From NCBI GenBank assembly GCA_022791055.1, contig JAAVYI010000038.1:1-64000 (forward strand): DNA of 64,000 nt, written 5' to 3'. The notes under the pieces were generated by a model that worked only from the letters and a program-made list of their open reading frames with translations, did no database searches and was not told the DNA's origin. Below, piece after piece: positions 17,163-26,548 of this stretch. This DNA is from Clostridia bacterium (GTDB lineage Bacteria; Bacillota; Clostridia; Christensenellales; Pumilibacteraceae). Numbering within the stretch: position 1 is the stretch's first letter; each line of letters opens with the position of its first letter. The translations under genes and the position numbers were made by a program.

Positions 17163-17921
17163 TTAGTCTCTGCGGCGACTCATCAAAAGCAGTGCGAGAA
17201 TGCGCAGGAACTGGAGCGACGCCATCATAAAGCTGGCGACATACGTCATCGCGGCGGCGCTCAAAACTTTACGCGAGCAGGCGGCGGCCTCGGGTGACAG
17301 ATATTGCTCTTTTAAAATGCGCTGCGCGCGGCGGCTGGCGTCGAATTCGGTCGGCAAGGTGACCAGGCTGAATAGCAGCGACCCGCCGAAGAGAATGACG
17401 CCGATCCACATAAAGACTTGGCCGATGGGGTTGGCCGAGTACATAAAGCCGAAGAAATAGCCGAGGATAAAAAGCGGCCACAGCAGGCGGTTGCTGAAGT
17501 TCAGTAGCGGCACCAACTTGATGCGCAGGGTGGAGAACAAATATTTTTTGTCGTGCTGAATGGCATGGCCGACCTCGTGGCACGCGACGCCGATCGCCGA
17601 TACGCCGGTCGAGCCGAACACCGATTCGCTTAAAGACAGTACGTGCGTCGACGGGTTGTAATTGTCGGTCAAATGGCCGGGGATCTTGCGGATCGTCACG
17701 TTTTGCAAGCCGTGGCTGTCGAGGATCTCGCGCGCAATCAGCGCGGCCGTTTTGCCGGTCTGCGAGTTCATTTGCGCGTATTTGGAAAAAGTCGTGTTGA
17801 CTTTGATACTGGCAATGACGCTGAAGATAAGAACGGGAAGAATGAGCAGCGCGGCGATGAGGTAAAGCGAATATGCGTCGAAATTGGCTGCCCACCATTC
17901 GGAAAACGTTGCAATAACCAT
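17163..17921 (-). CDS. YugP-like membrane zinc metallopeptidase
   Basis: 252-residue integral membrane protein of the neutral zinc metallopeptidase (YugP, PF04298-like) family. The active-site HEVGHAIQH begins at residue 115, with a likely third ligand in the downstream TEFDASRRA helix. Membrane spans at about 17-40, 145-168, 172-195 and near 225-245. SD AAGGAGG precedes the ATG. Single-gene unit with its own promoter; substrate unknown. Confidence 0.88.
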   Translation of the reverse strand: MVIATFSEWWAANFDAYSLYLIAALLILPVLIFSVIASIKVNTTFSKYAQMNSQTGKTAALIAREILDSHGLQNVTIRKIPGHLTDNYNPSTHVLSLSESVFGSTGVSAIGVACHEVGHAIQHDKKYLFSTLRIKLVPLLNFSNRLLWPLFILGYFFGFMYSANPIGQVFMWIGVILFGGSLLFSLVTLPTEFDASRRAQRILKEQYLSPEAAACSRKVLSAAAMTYVASFMMASLQFLRILALLLMSRRRD

Positions 17922-17941
17922 GTGCGGCCTCCTTACGCAAT

Positions 17942-17970
17942 AGTATATCGCTATTGTGCGGTAAAGTCAA
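17942..17970 (-). promoter_or_regulatory. Promoter of the YugP-like gene
   Basis: Minus-strand TTGACT (17965-17970), 17-bp spacer, TATACT (17942-17947). Confidence 0.65.
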
Positions 17971-18042
17971 GTCGGTTTGTGTGAATAGCGAGTGAAAGTC
18001 GCAGACAGCGGTCATAATGCGCGTTAAACGCCGCCGAATGTT

Positions 18043-18795
18043 CTATACGCTTTCTAACAGCATTTTGTCGGCGACAAGCGCGATGAACTCGCCGTTGGTC
18101 GGTTTCTCGTTGGGCGAGTAGACCCGCACGCCGAACAGCGAATTGATGTTCTCGATCTTGCCTCGGTTCCAAGCGACCTCGATTGCGTGGCGAATGGCGC
18201 GCTCGACCTTGCTGGCGCTGGTGTTGAAACGCTTGGCCACTTCCGGGTACAGCTTTTTGGTGATCGAATTGATGATGTCGGGATTGACGATCGCCATTTT
18301 GACCGCTTCGCGCAGGAACTGATAGCCTTTGATGTGCGCGGGAATCCCGACGGTGATAAAGACGTTGGAAATTTTCTCGTCCATGCTCTTGCCTTTGGAC
18401 GGCGTCAGCATGGCGGACGTCTGCGTTTTGGCGGCCGGCGCGTCGTTTTCCAAGATGCGCGAAACCAAGTTCGCCATATTGACCGGCTTGCGCATATAGT
18501 AGTCGGCGCCTAAAGACATCGCTTTGGCAATAAACGTGTCCTGGCTGAGCGCGGATACGACGATGACGCGCATGTTGCGCTTGTCAAGTTGCTCGAGAAC
18601 CGAAAACCCGTCGAGATTGGGCATCACTAAGTCAAGCAAAAGAACGTCCGGACGCACGTCGCGTAATTTGTTGAGGGCGGCTTGTCCGTCGGCTGCGGTT
18701 GCAAGAACCGAAACCGTTTCGGTTTTCTCGAGGTATTGCGTCAATTCATTGGTAAATTCGGCGTTATCGTCGACAATCATGACACTGGTTTTCAT
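18043..18795 (-). CDS. spo0A: Sporulation master regulator Spo0A
   Basis: 250-residue response regulator. The receiver domain has the acidic pair DD (9-10) and phospho-acceptor D55 (LLLDLVMPNLDG). The C-terminal sigma-A-interacting DNA-binding domain is intact: NVFITVGIPAHIKGYQ, SKVERAIRHAIEVAWNRG. Phosphorylated Spo0A switches cells to sporulation. Start at 18795 behind AAGGAAGG; an upstream ATG at 18828 would add eleven residues outside the family. A TATAAT box on the minus strand lies about 30 nt upstream of the ATG. spoIVB, often next to it, is absent here. Confidence 0.96.
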   Translation of the reverse strand: MKTSVMIVDDNAEFTNELTQYLEKTETVSVLATAADGQAALNKLRDVRPDVLLLDLVMPNLDGFSVLEQLDKRNMRVIVVSALSQDTFIAKAMSLGADYYMRKPVNMANLVSRILENDAPAAKTQTSAMLTPSKGKSMDEKISNVFITVGIPAHIKGYQFLREAVKMAIVNPDIINSITKKLYPEVAKRFNTSASKVERAIRHAIEVAWNRGKIENINSLFGVRVYSPNEKPTNGEFIALVADKMLLESV

Positions 18796-19037
18796 AGTAA
18801 GCCCTTCCTTTACATAATGTGGTTTCATTATACCATATATATACGAAATCGGTAAACTTTTTTAATGGGAAATGACTGAATATTTATTATTTTTGCGCTT
18901 TTCGCCTGTCCCTTTCGACACGGGCAAGTGTTTTTCGACATAACATTCCGATTGCGGCAGATTGTATGCGCATAGGGCAACGGGCGAGGCGGAACCATTC
19001 TACATTTTTTTCGGTTGGTTTTCGTGGGGCTTTTCGT

Positions 19038-19066
19038 TTGACATTCGCGCGGGGGCATAGTATAAT
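19038..19066 (+). promoter_or_regulatory. Promoter of the glmU-like gene, leaderless geometry
   Basis: Perfect TTGACA (19038-19043), 17-bp spacer, perfect TATAAT (19061-19066), 6 nt, then ATG at 19073. No SD in the 25 nt before the start. Confidence 0.8.
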
Positions 19067-19072
19067 AGGCGT

Positions 19073-20164
19073 ATGGAAGATTTCTGTTCAATCGTTCTCA
19101 AAGTGAAGTATCCGGAAGTCGGCGACACCGCCGAAATCGAGATACTCGGCAAGAAGATGCTCGATTGGGTGAAGTTGAGCCTGGGCGACACCTGTATCGC
19201 CGAGGCGGACTACGACGAAGACCAAACCGTACCGCTTTTGATCCGGCCGTATTTGAATACGCAGTATCCGTATACCGTCGTTCTGTTTTCCGACACGCCG
19301 CTGATCTCCAAGACCAGCATCATCGACGCGGTCGAGGCGCTCAAACAAAACGGACAGAACGTTTTGAAGATGACGCGCGGATTTGTGTTCAAGACGGCTT
19401 TTATCATGTCCGTCGACAAGATTTACACCGAGCAGACGCATTACCTCAACGAGGACGATTTTGTGACGGCTTTCAGCTTTAAACAGATCCAACTGATCGG
19501 CGAAATGCTCAAGAATCGTATCATTTCGTTGCACATGTCGGCCGGCGTGTACTTCGAGGACGCGGCGACGACGTTCATCGGCGCCGACGTCAAGATCGGC
19601 AAAAACGTCCGTATCGCGCCCAACAACGTCATCACCGGCAACACGATCATCGGCGATAACGTGACGATCAAATGCGGCAACGTCATCGAGGACTGTATCG
19701 TCGACGTAGGTGCTGCGATCGACTCGTCGCGGCTGTACTTTTCGTATATCGGCAAGCGCACGAAGGTCGGCCCGTTCGCCTATATCCGTCCGGAAAGCGT
19801 TATCGGCGCAGACTGCCGTATCGGCGATTTCGTCGAGATCAAAAAGAGCGTCATCGGCGACGGTTGCAAGGTCTCGCATTTGACTTATGTCGGCGACTGC
19901 GAAATGGGCAACGGTTGCAACGTCGGTTGCGGCGTGGTGTTCGCCAACTATGACGGCAAAAACAAGCACAAGGCGTTTATCGGCAACAACGTGTTCATCG
20001 GCTCGAACAGCAATCTGATCGCGCCGATCGAAGTGGGCGACGGGGCGTTCATCGCCGCCGGCTCGACCTTGACCGACGGGGTGCCGCCCGACGCGCTGGC
20101 GATCGCGCGCGCGCGGCAGGTGGTCAAACCCGATTGGCAGGGCAATCAATTCAAAAAAGACTGA
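19073..20164 (+). CDS. GlmU-like acetyltransferase with vestigial uridylyltransferase domain
   Basis: 363 residues against about 455 for GlmU. The C-terminal half is a left-handed beta-helix that aligns with the GlmU acetyltransferase: [20 protein letters not shown], then [11 protein letters not shown] with the catalytic His, and [15 protein letters not shown]. The N-terminal half (about 1-150) is short and has lost the nucleotidyltransferase signature LAAGxGTRM, keeping only echoes such as [12 protein letters not shown] infer glucosamine-1-phosphate acetylation without UTP transfer. Its place before prs matches the glmU-prs pair of Bacillota, so it probably descends from glmU itself. Expression appears leaderless. 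Confidence 0.78.
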   Translation: MEDFCSIVLKVKYPEVGDTAEIEILGKKMLDWVKLSLGDTCIAEADYDEDQTVPLLIRPYLNTQYPYTVVLFSDTPLISKTSIIDAVEALKQNGQNVLKMTRGFVFKTAFIMSVDKIYTEQTHYLNEDDFVTAFSFKQIQLIGEMLKNRIISLHMSAGVYFEDAATTFIGADVKIGKNVRIAPNNVITGNTIIGDNVTIKCGNVIEDCIVDVGAAIDSSRLYFSYIGKRTKVGPFAYIRPESVIGADCRIGDFVEIKKSVIGDGCKVSHLTYVGDCEMGNGCNVGCGVVFANYDGKNKHKAFIGNNVFIGSNSNLIAPIEVGDGAFIAAGSTLTDGVPPDALAIARARQVVKPDWQGNQFKKD

Positions 20165-20213
20165 AGAATACATTTTAAGCATACTAGCGGCAATACATTT
20201 TCGGAGGAATCCT

Positions 20214-21176
20214 ATGATAGCACACGGTAACCAAATCAAACTGTTCGCAGGCAACGCTTGCCGGAAACTGGCCGAAGCCATGGCGGAAAAGCTCAATATG
20301 AAGCTGTCCGACTGTGAAGTCGGTAAGTTCTCCGACGGCGAGTGCAGCGTACATATCGGCGAGACCGTTCGCGGCTGCGACGTTTTCGTCATTCAATCGA
20401 CCTCGTATCCGGTCAACGACAACTTGATGGAGTTGCTCGTTATGATCGACGCCTTAAAACGCGCGTCGGCCGGCCGGATCACCGCCGTTATTCCGTACTT
20501 CGGTTATGCGCGCCAGGACAGAAAAGCGCGCGCGCGCGATCCGATCACCGCCAAATTGGTCGCCGATTTGATCACCTCCGCCGGCGCCGACCGTGTGCTG
20601 ACAATGGACTTGCACGCGCCGCAGCTACAGGGGTTCTTCAGCATTCCCGTCGACCACTTGCTCGGCATTCCCGTGTTGAGCAAGGCGCTCGAAAAACTGC
20701 CGTTTCTCAAAAACCGCGAGGATATGGTGGTCGTCAGCCCCGACGTCGGCTCGGTCGGCCGCGCGCGGCAAATGGCGCAGAAGCTGAACGCCAGTCTTGC
20801 GATCGTCGATAAACGCCGCCCGAAAGCCAACGTTATGGAAGTGATGAACATCGTCGGCGACGTGCGCGGCAAAGTGTGCCTGATGGTCGACGACATGATC
20901 GACACCGCCGGCACGATCACGCAGGGCGCGCAAGCCTTGATCGACGTGGGCGGCGCGACCGAAGTATACGCTTGCTGTACGCACCCGGTGCTGAGCGGCC
21001 CGGCGATCGAGCGTTTGTCGAAGTCGGTGCTCAAAAAAGTGTACGTACTCAACACGATCGAGCTTCGTCCCGACCACAAGTGCGACAAGATCGAAGAGAT
21101 CACCGTCGCGCCCATCTTCGCCGAGGCGGTCGAAAGCATCTTCGCCGACCTGCCGGTCTCCAAACTGTACGATTAA
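20214..21176 (+). CDS. prs: Ribose-phosphate pyrophosphokinase
   Basis: Makes PRPP from ribose 5-phosphate and ATP, feeding hpt and upp in this same window. 320 residues, full length; ATP/regulatory loop [17 protein letters not shown] and PRPP-binding [12 protein letters not shown] are present. SD CGGAGGAAT. It follows the glmU-like gene by 49 bp and is closed by a strong two-way terminator. Confidence 0.96.
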   Translation: MIAHGNQIKLFAGNACRKLAEAMAEKLNMKLSDCEVGKFSDGECSVHIGETVRGCDVFVIQSTSYPVNDNLMELLVMIDALKRASAGRITAVIPYFGYARQDRKARARDPITAKLVADLITSAGADRVLTMDLHAPQLQGFFSIPVDHLLGIPVLSKALEKLPFLKNREDMVVVSPDVGSVGRARQMAQKLNASLAIVDKRRPKANVMEVMNIVGDVRGKVCLMVDDMIDTAGTITQGAQALIDVGGATEVYACCTHPVLSGPAIERLSKSVLKKVYVLNTIELRPDHKCDKIEEITVAPIFAEAVESIFADLPVSKLYD

Positions 21177-21190
21177 GCAGCATAAAAACA

Positions 21191-21228
21191 AAAACGAGCC
21201 GTCGCATAAAAAGCGACAGCTCGTTTTT
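21191..21228. terminator. Two-way intrinsic terminator
   Basis: AAAACGAGCCGTCGC (21191-21205) pairs with GCGACAGCTCGTTTT (21213-21227, one mismatch), T7 on the plus side and A-rich on the other. Confidence 0.88.
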
Positions 21229-21236
21229 TTGTTTGC

Positions 21237-22496
21237 TCAGCGGACGCGGCCGAGGTCTACGTTGTCGACACTGCGGTTGCGCAGGGCTTTGATCGGGTGT
21301 TCGCACTTTTCAAAACGGTAGTCCTCGCCGAACTCGCCGATAAAGTTGTTGATGACATTATGACTGGCGACGTTTTCGGGCGAGCCGTTGACGGTGCTGT
21401 TGTAGCGGAAGAACTGATAATTTTCGGGCAGTTCGGAGACGGGTACGAAGTCCTCTTTGAGCGCCGAATTGCGCACGGTGCCCTTGAGTACGTTGCGGAT
21501 ATATTCGCGGTTGGCCGCGGCCTCGCAGTTAAAGTGCAGCAGTTGCGGAAACTCGCCTTTGGGAATGACCTGCTGCCATTCCTTTTTCTCGTATTTCTTG
21601 AGCAGATCCGCCGCAAAATGCAAGTGCGCGATCTCCATTTCGAGATGCGACTGCCAAATCTTTTTGATATGCGGATCGGTCTCGTCGTTCATCATCGAGT
21701 AATAGAGATAGCACTCGCAGTACTCGTGGTGCAACAGGCATTCCAGCCACGTGCAGTTGGGGTCCATCAGACTTTCGTACTGGGTGACGTGCTGTTCCTC
21801 GATCATGGCGATTTCGGCGTACAGCTTGCGGCCCGGCTCGCTGGCGTAGAACGCGCCCAGATTCATATAATAGTTCATCGTCTGCTGTTCGGCGGCGGTG
21901 ATGATCGCCGTATGCAACACGGTCAGCGGGTCGGCCTTCTTGTTGGTGATCGCGCGCCGCACGTCGTCGTAGGGGTGGCGGTGTTCGGCAATGGTCGGGC
22001 GGCCCGGCATGATCTCGGTATAACCGCCGACCAAACGCTCGCCGCGAATGCCGTGTTCCATTTCGAGCAGATCGCTGTAGCGGTACAGGTGGTCGAAGTC
22101 CTCGAGTAGCGCGAAGTCGAGCGTGTTGCGCACATACGCGTCCGGCTCGTAGCGCGCCATGGTGGCGGTCAAGTCGACGGCCAACTGCTCATAGCCGATC
22201 GTCGTCTCCAAAATGCTTTCGTCGATCGGTTTCAAGGCGGCGATTTTCTTTTGCTGCTGCTGTTCGCTGCGGCGAATGAGCGCGACGTCGCGGCGCAGAT
22301 CGTTGTCGGGCGTGTGGCGCGCCAACTGGTGCATAAACCAGTTCATTTCGTATTCGGTGCCGTTCATCAAAATGCAGCGTACCCGCGTGTACGGATCGAC
22401 TTCGTTCTTGTCGTAGGGCGTCGGCGCGAGTTTCTGCCAGTCCTCGAAACATTTTTCGAGTTTGATCGGCTTTTCGGTAAAGGGATTGAACGTCAT
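21237..22496 (-). CDS. Uncharacterised ferritin-like (di-iron) protein
   Basis: 419 residues, no exact family recognised. The middle contains two Glu/His repeats of the ferritin-like four-helix type: an EIAMIEEQHVTQYE helix after a helix with EQQ, and HEYCECYLYY followed by an IWQSHLEMEIAHLHFA helix. This spacing fits a di-iron rubrerythrin-like core; the flanking 100-200 residues on each side are unassigned. No signal peptide. SD AAGGAGA. A redox or oxygen-defence role is only a guess. Confidence 0.65.
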   Translation of the reverse strand: MTFNPFTEKPIKLEKCFEDWQKLAPTPYDKNEVDPYTRVRCILMNGTEYEMNWFMHQLARHTPDNDLRRDVALIRRSEQQQQKKIAALKPIDESILETTIGYEQLAVDLTATMARYEPDAYVRNTLDFALLEDFDHLYRYSDLLEMEHGIRGERLVGGYTEIMPGRPTIAEHRHPYDDVRRAITNKKADPLTVLHTAIITAAEQQTMNYYMNLGAFYASEPGRKLYAEIAMIEEQHVTQYESLMDPNCTWLECLLHHEYCECYLYYSMMNDETDPHIKKIWQSHLEMEIAHLHFAADLLKKYEKKEWQQVIPKGEFPQLLHFNCEAAANREYIRNVLKGTVRNSALKEDFVPVSELPENYQFFRYNSTVNGSPENVASHNVINNFIGEFGEDYRFEKCEHPIKALRNRSVDNVDLGRVR

Positions 22497-22615
22497 GGAA
22501 AGTCTCCTTGTCTGTTTTGTTACTGCGATTTTGTCCGAATATTCGGTAACTTATACCTCGCGCGCCAAATGCAAAGCGCCGTGTCGAATTTACGCGGATT
22601 CGGTCGCTCAAAGGT

Positions 22616-22644
22616 TTGACAAATCGGGATAGGTCGCGTATAAT
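22616..22644 (+). promoter_or_regulatory. Promoter of the uracil permease-upp operon
   Basis: TTGACA (22616-22621), 17-bp spacer, TATAAT (22639-22644). The leader contains a short GGGGAC...GTCCCC hairpin (22653-22674); I do not recognise a PyrR site or riboswitch. Confidence 0.75.
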
Positions 22645-22699
22645 AGAAAATTAGGGGACAAGCGCAAGCGTCCCCAAAAAACGAAGGAGATTTGTAGGC

Positions 22700-24193
22700 A
22701 TGAAAATGATTTACGGGGTCAAAGACCGCCCCAAAGCGGGACAGCTGTTGCTGTTTTCCTTGCAACAGTTGTTGGCCATACTGGCCGCGACGATTGCCGT
22801 TCCGACCATTATACAAAACGGTATGTCGCAGTCGGCCGCGCTGTTCGGCGCCGGTATCGGCACGCTGGTGTACTTGCTGTTTACCAAGTTCAAAAGCCCT
22901 GTATTTTTGGGCAGTTCGTTTGCTTTCTTAGGCTCGATGTTCGCGGCGTTCGGCGGCGCGGCATCGGCGTCGATGGGGTATTTCGGGTTGCTGCTCGGCG
23001 CGATCTTCGCCGGACTCGTATACGTGATCATTGCCGTGATCGTCAAGTTCGCCGGGGTCAAGTGGATCGATAAGGTCATGCCGGCCGTCGTCATCGGGCC
23101 TACGGTGGCGATCATCGGTCTGTCGCTCGCCGGCAACGCGATCGGCGATCTGATGAAGGGCAGCGCGACGAAAACGGTGACCCAAATGGTCGCCAAAATC
23201 GTCGAGGGCGCTGCCGTCCTCGTTCCGGAAACCAGTCAAGTTCCGTATGCCAACACCTATCTTGCCTTGCTGTGCGGCCTGGTCACGTTGGGCGTGACGA
23301 TCGTCTGCTCGGTGTACGGCAAGAAAATGATGAAGATGATCCCGTTTATCCTCGGCATTCTCGCCGGTTACGCCTTGGCCGCGATCTTTACCGGCTTCAG
23401 CTATCTGCCGGGTGCGGAGGCGTTACGCATCATCGACTTCGGCAAGTTCGCCGCGCTGACTACGCCCGAGGCATGGTATCCCGACTTTACGTTCTTGCAC
23501 GCGTTCCGCTTCGGCGACTTCAAAGGCGCGAACATCGGCGCGTTCGTCGGCACGGTCGCCGTCGCCTATATCCCGGTGGCGTTCGTCGTGTTTGCCGAAC
23601 ACATTGCCGACCACAAGAACATTTCTTCGATCATCGAAACCGAACTATTGAAAGATCCCGGTCTGTCGCGCACCTTGCTCGGCGACGGCGTGGGCAGCAT
23701 GGCGGGCGCGCTGTTCGGCGGCTGCCCGAACACCACCTACGGCGAATCGGTCGGCTGCGTCGCCATTTCGGGCAATGCGTCGGTTGCGACCATTTTCGTC
23801 ACCGCAATCATGGCGATCGTGTCGTCGTTTATCGCGCCGTTCGTGCTGTTTTTGGCAACCATTCCTTCGTGCGTTATGGGCGGCGTGTGCGTCGCGCTGT
23901 ACGGCTTTATCGCCGTTTCGGGTCTGAAGATGATCCAAAAAGTCGATCTCGGAGACAACCGCAATCTGTTCGTCGTGTCGGTCATTCTGATCGCCGGCGT
24001 CGGCGGCATGAGCCTGTCGTTCGGCAAGGTGACGATCACCTCGGTCGCGTGCGCGCTCATTCTCGGCATTTTGGCCAACTTGCTTGTCAATATCAAAAAT
24101 AAGAAGTCCGATGCGGCGTTGACCGCGCCCGTCGTCACGCCGGAGATTGCGCCCGAGCAAGCGAAAGAGGAGAGTAGCGATGAAACAGTATAA
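22700..24193 (+). CDS. NCS2-family uracil/xanthine permease
   Basis: 497-residue membrane transporter of the nucleobase:cation symporter-2 family, with 12-14 hydrophobic spans. Family segments [16 protein letters not shown] near the N-terminus, [14 protein letters not shown] and the signature [16 protein letters not shown]. Coupling to upp (14-bp overlap) indicates uracil as the main substrate. The tail after about residue 460 is polar and acidic, as is usual for cytoplasmic ends. SD GGAGATTTG. Confidence 0.9.
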   Translation: MKMIYGVKDRPKAGQLLLFSLQQLLAILAATIAVPTIIQNGMSQSAALFGAGIGTLVYLLFTKFKSPVFLGSSFAFLGSMFAAFGGAASASMGYFGLLLGAIFAGLVYVIIAVIVKFAGVKWIDKVMPAVVIGPTVAIIGLSLAGNAIGDLMKGSATKTVTQMVAKIVEGAAVLVPETSQVPYANTYLALLCGLVTLGVTIVCSVYGKKMMKMIPFILGILAGYALAAIFTGFSYLPGAEALRIIDFGKFAALTTPEAWYPDFTFLHAFRFGDFKGANIGAFVGTVAVAYIPVAFVVFAEHIADHKNISSIIETELLKDPGLSRTLLGDGVGSMAGALFGGCPNTTYGESVGCVAISGNASVATIFVTAIMAIVSSFIAPFVLFLATIPSCVMGGVCVALYGFIAVSGLKMIQKVDLGDNRNLFVVSVILIAGVGGMSLSFGKVTITSVACALILGILANLLVNIKNKKSDAALTAPVVTPEIAPEQAKEESSDETV

Positions 24194-24818
24194 AAATGTG
24201 ACCGTGTTGGATCATCCGTTGATCCGCCATAAGGTGGCGATCTTGCGCGACAAGAACACCGGGACAAAGCAGTTCCGTGAGTTGATCGAGGAGATCACCA
24301 CGCTGATGACATTCGAGAGTTTCAAGGAAGTGCCGACCAAAACGGTGACCGTTTCGACCCCGCTCGAGGACTGCGAGCAACAAATGGTCGTAGAGGGCAG
24401 CGTAGCGATCGTGCCGATCCTGCGCGCAGGGCTGGGCATGGTCAGCGGCGTACACACGCTGTTTCCGACGGCCAAGGTCGGCCATATCGGCATGTACCGC
24501 GACGAGGAAACGCTCGAGCCGAAAGAGTATTATTGCAAGCTGCCCGACGGCATCGAGCGTATGCAGGTCATTCTGCTCGACCCTATGTTGGCAACGGGCG
24601 GCAGCGCTTGCGACGCGATCGACCTGTTGAAAAAGCGCGGCTGTAAGGACATCAAGTTGATGAATGTTATCGGCGCGCCCGAGGGCGTCAAACGCGTGGC
24701 CGAAGCGCATCCCGACGTCAACGTCTATATCGCTACGCTCGACCGCTGTCTCAACGAGAACGGCTACATTCTGCCCGGACTGGGTGACGCGGGGGATCGC
24801 CTATTCGGCACCAAATAA
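24180..24818 (+). CDS. upp: Uracil phosphoribosyltransferase
   Basis: Converts uracil and PRPP to UMP. 212 residues with the family start [21 protein letters not shown], and the PRPP loop [10 protein letters not shown]; the C-terminus [12 protein letters not shown] is the uracil-binding end. Start at 24180 behind GAGGAGAG, inside the end of the permease gene. Import and salvage are thus one operon. Confidence 0.95.
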   Translation: MKQYKNVTVLDHPLIRHKVAILRDKNTGTKQFRELIEEITTLMTFESFKEVPTKTVTVSTPLEDCEQQMVVEGSVAIVPILRAGLGMVSGVHTLFPTAKVGHIGMYRDEETLEPKEYYCKLPDGIERMQVILLDPMLATGGSACDAIDLLKKRGCKDIKLMNVIGAPEGVKRVAEAHPDVNVYIATLDRCLNENGYILPGLGDAGDRLFGTK

Positions 24819-25273
24819 ATTCGAATTGTCTTTTGAAAAAGAACGAAAAACAATCTCCGGCCTTTTGCGTTCTGTAGTTGATGATAGTCTTTTAGTAAAA
24901 GAGAGCAAAACGATATGCACGCTTTTTGCACAAAGGATTGTTGTTCTTTTGTAAAAGATTGCAAAACGATAAACCGGCCTTTTGTCGCCAAAAGCCTAGG
25001 CGGACGCAAGGAGGATGGCGCGACGCTCCCGAAATGCCCGGTGGGCATTTCGTAGCCAAAGCGTCCAATCTATGATTGTGACCTGGGGTTGCAAAGCAAC
25101 CACTTTCGACTGTGTCCCTCCTCCTTAACCAGTACCGCAACGACAACCGGCTTGCAGCATAGCTGCTGCGCCGCTCATGTAAAAAATGTCCCCCGGACAT
25201 TTTTTGCGGCACACGGTGCCGCCGCGTCGCGCCCAAGGGTAAGCGAATCTGACGGGTTTGCACAAACCGACCG

Positions 25274-25367
25274 TTTGTCATTCCGAGCGGTACGCAAGAA
25301 TGTACGCAGGCGTATAAAATAATGGATTCGCTACGCTAGACCCCTCGGCTACGCTCGGGGTGACAAA
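25274..25367. repeat. 93-101-bp TTTGTCA element, copy 5 (inverted)
   Basis: TTTGTCA (25274) to TGACAAA (25367); left arm of the CCGAGCGGTACGCAAGAAT type, as in copies 4, 7 and 8. Confidence 0.75.
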
Positions 25368-25392
25368 GTAGCGGTTATAGAGTAACCCGCCA

Positions 25393-25488
25393 TTTGTCAT
25401 TTCGACCGAAGTGGAGAAATCCAGCCGTAGGCGTATAGAATAATGGATTCGCTACGCTAGACCCCTCGACTGCGCTCGGGGTGACAAA
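25393..25488. repeat. 93-101-bp TTTGTCA element, copy 6 (inverted)
   Basis: TTTGTCA (25393) to TGACAAA (25488), 25 bp after copy 5; left arm of the CGACCGAAGTGGAGAAAT type, as in copies 1-3. The 25-bp linker resembles the one between copies 2 and 3. Confidence 0.75.
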
Positions 25489-25559
25489 TGGTTATAATGC
25501 TTTTGACCTATAAAGAGGATTCCAAAGACTTAGTCTTTGGCAGTTGCGGGGAGGGTGTC

Positions 25560-25597
25560 AAGAGGGAGGGACACAGTCTGAAGTGTCCCTCCCTCTT
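25560..25597. repeat. Perfect 15-bp hairpin, loop AGTCTGAA
   Basis: AAGAGGGAGGGACAC (25560-25574), 8-nt loop, complementary arm 25583-25597 without mismatch. Same layout as 206-243 with matched changes in both arms. Confidence 0.75.
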
Positions 25598-25764
25598 GCG
25601 GTTTTTGCCACGCTTTTTGGCGGCAAAAAGCGTGAGTATTATTTTTGCTGTCTTTTGCTAAAAGACTAATTTCCCCTATAGAACGCAAAAAGCCGAAAAC
25701 CGTTTTGCACGCTTTTACAAACAACCTACTTCTGTCACAGTACCCGCGTTTTTCGTGTCGCTGC

Positions 25765-25818
25765 GACAAAAAATACGCCTGTATATATGCGCATATCGAC
25801 ATATATACAGGCGTATTT
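25765..25818 (-). terminator. Terminator of the glutamate synthase operon
   Basis: 18-bp perfect stem (25771-25788 with 25801-25818; AAATACGCCTGTATATAT) with a T6 run on the minus strand just beyond it. Confidence 0.85.
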
Positions 25819-25843
25819 GCGTTTGTATAGGATGACTTATTTT

Positions 25844-26548
25844 TTATAAACTGCGGTTACAGTACAGTGCGTGATAGGGGTTGGCTTGCGACGGAGTGAG
25901 CAGGAAATAGCGGTCGGTCAAAAGCGTTGCTACGTCGACGGAAAAAAGTTTGCCGAACGTCTCGATCAGCGGTGCGATCTCCGCGACATCGGCATGTTCG
26001 GTGACAGACACCTGCGGCGGCAGATCGGCGGGGGCTTTCTCGCCGCGCACGTAGATCTTGCCGCCGTGCATACCGGTTGCGGTGAAGTGGCCGATTTGCC
26101 CGCCCAGTACGACGATCACGCCGCCCGCCTGATACTCGCCCAAAAAGTCGCCGGCATTGCCGCCGATGACGATCTTGGGAACGACGTCGCCGTATGCTTT
26201 CATGTGGATCCCGGCGCGATAGCCGACATTACCGCGAATGAAGATCTCGCCGCCGCGCATGGCGTAGCCCAAAGCGTCGCCCGCGTTACCGTGTACGACG
26301 ATGCGACCGTCGTTCATCGTGTCGCCGACGGCGTCCTGTACGTTGCCGTGTACGACGATCTCGCATGTATGTAGATATGCGCCCAGGGCGTTCCCGGGAA
26401 TGCCGGACAACGTCAGCTTTTTGTTGCGTACACCGCTGCCGATATAGCGCTGTCCCAATAGGTTGCTGACCGAAACCGCGCCGCCGGCGGTCTCTTTGAT
26501 TTTACGGTTGAGGGTCTCGAAGTCGAGACCTTGCGCATCGATTTGCAT
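25844..26548 (-). CDS. Glutamate synthase, GXGXG (domain 3) subunit
   Basis: 234 residues made almost wholly of the right-handed beta-helix with repeated G-x-x-G-x-x-x-G turns (GRIVVHGNAGDALGYAM, GEIFIRGNVGYRAG, GGVIVVLGG) that forms the C-terminal domain of the large glutamate synthase subunit. Here it is a separate protein, as in archaeal-type split enzymes. It needs the FMN and glutaminase subunits encoded upstream. Separated from them by 269 bp of repeat DNA but on the same strand, with one terminator after it; SD AAGGAGA. Confidence 0.9.
   Translation of the reverse strand: MQIDAQGLDFETLNRKIKETAGGAVSVSNLLGQRYIGSGVRNKKLTLSGIPGNALGAYLHTCEIVVHGNVQDAVGDTMNDGRIVVHGNAGDALGYAMRGGEIFIRGNVGYRAGIHMKAYGDVVPKIVIGGNAGDFLGEYQAGGVIVVLGGQIGHFTATGMHGGKIYVRGEKAPADLPPQVSVTEHADVAEIAPLIETFGKLFSVDVATLLTDRYFLLTPSQANPYHALYCNRSL

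Larger units (their letters stand above)
24819..25843. repeat. Spacer with composite repeat R3
   Basis: About 1 kb without a credible gene. From 24825 to 24960 a motif of the type CTTTTG(A/T)AAAAG-AACGAAA is repeated several times. Next come the CGGCCTTTTGTCGCCAAAAG block, a half hairpin (25100-25127, one arm replaced by GGTTGC-AAA-GCAACC), the AAGCGAATCTGAC block, element copies 5 and 6, the 42-bp end shared inverted with 1-42, and the hairpin at 25560-25597. The last 200 bp hold the terminator of the glutamate synthase operon. Confidence 0.7.

Noticed and set aside
19088..20392. 434-codon minus-strand frame opposite the glmU-like gene
   Set aside because: Asp/Val/Arg-rich shadow without SD or domain; the plus-strand beta-helix protein is clear.
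22653..22674. PyrR-type attenuator before the uracil permease
   Set aside because: The stem is only 6 bp, lacks a T-run and has no recognisable PyrR-binding loop.
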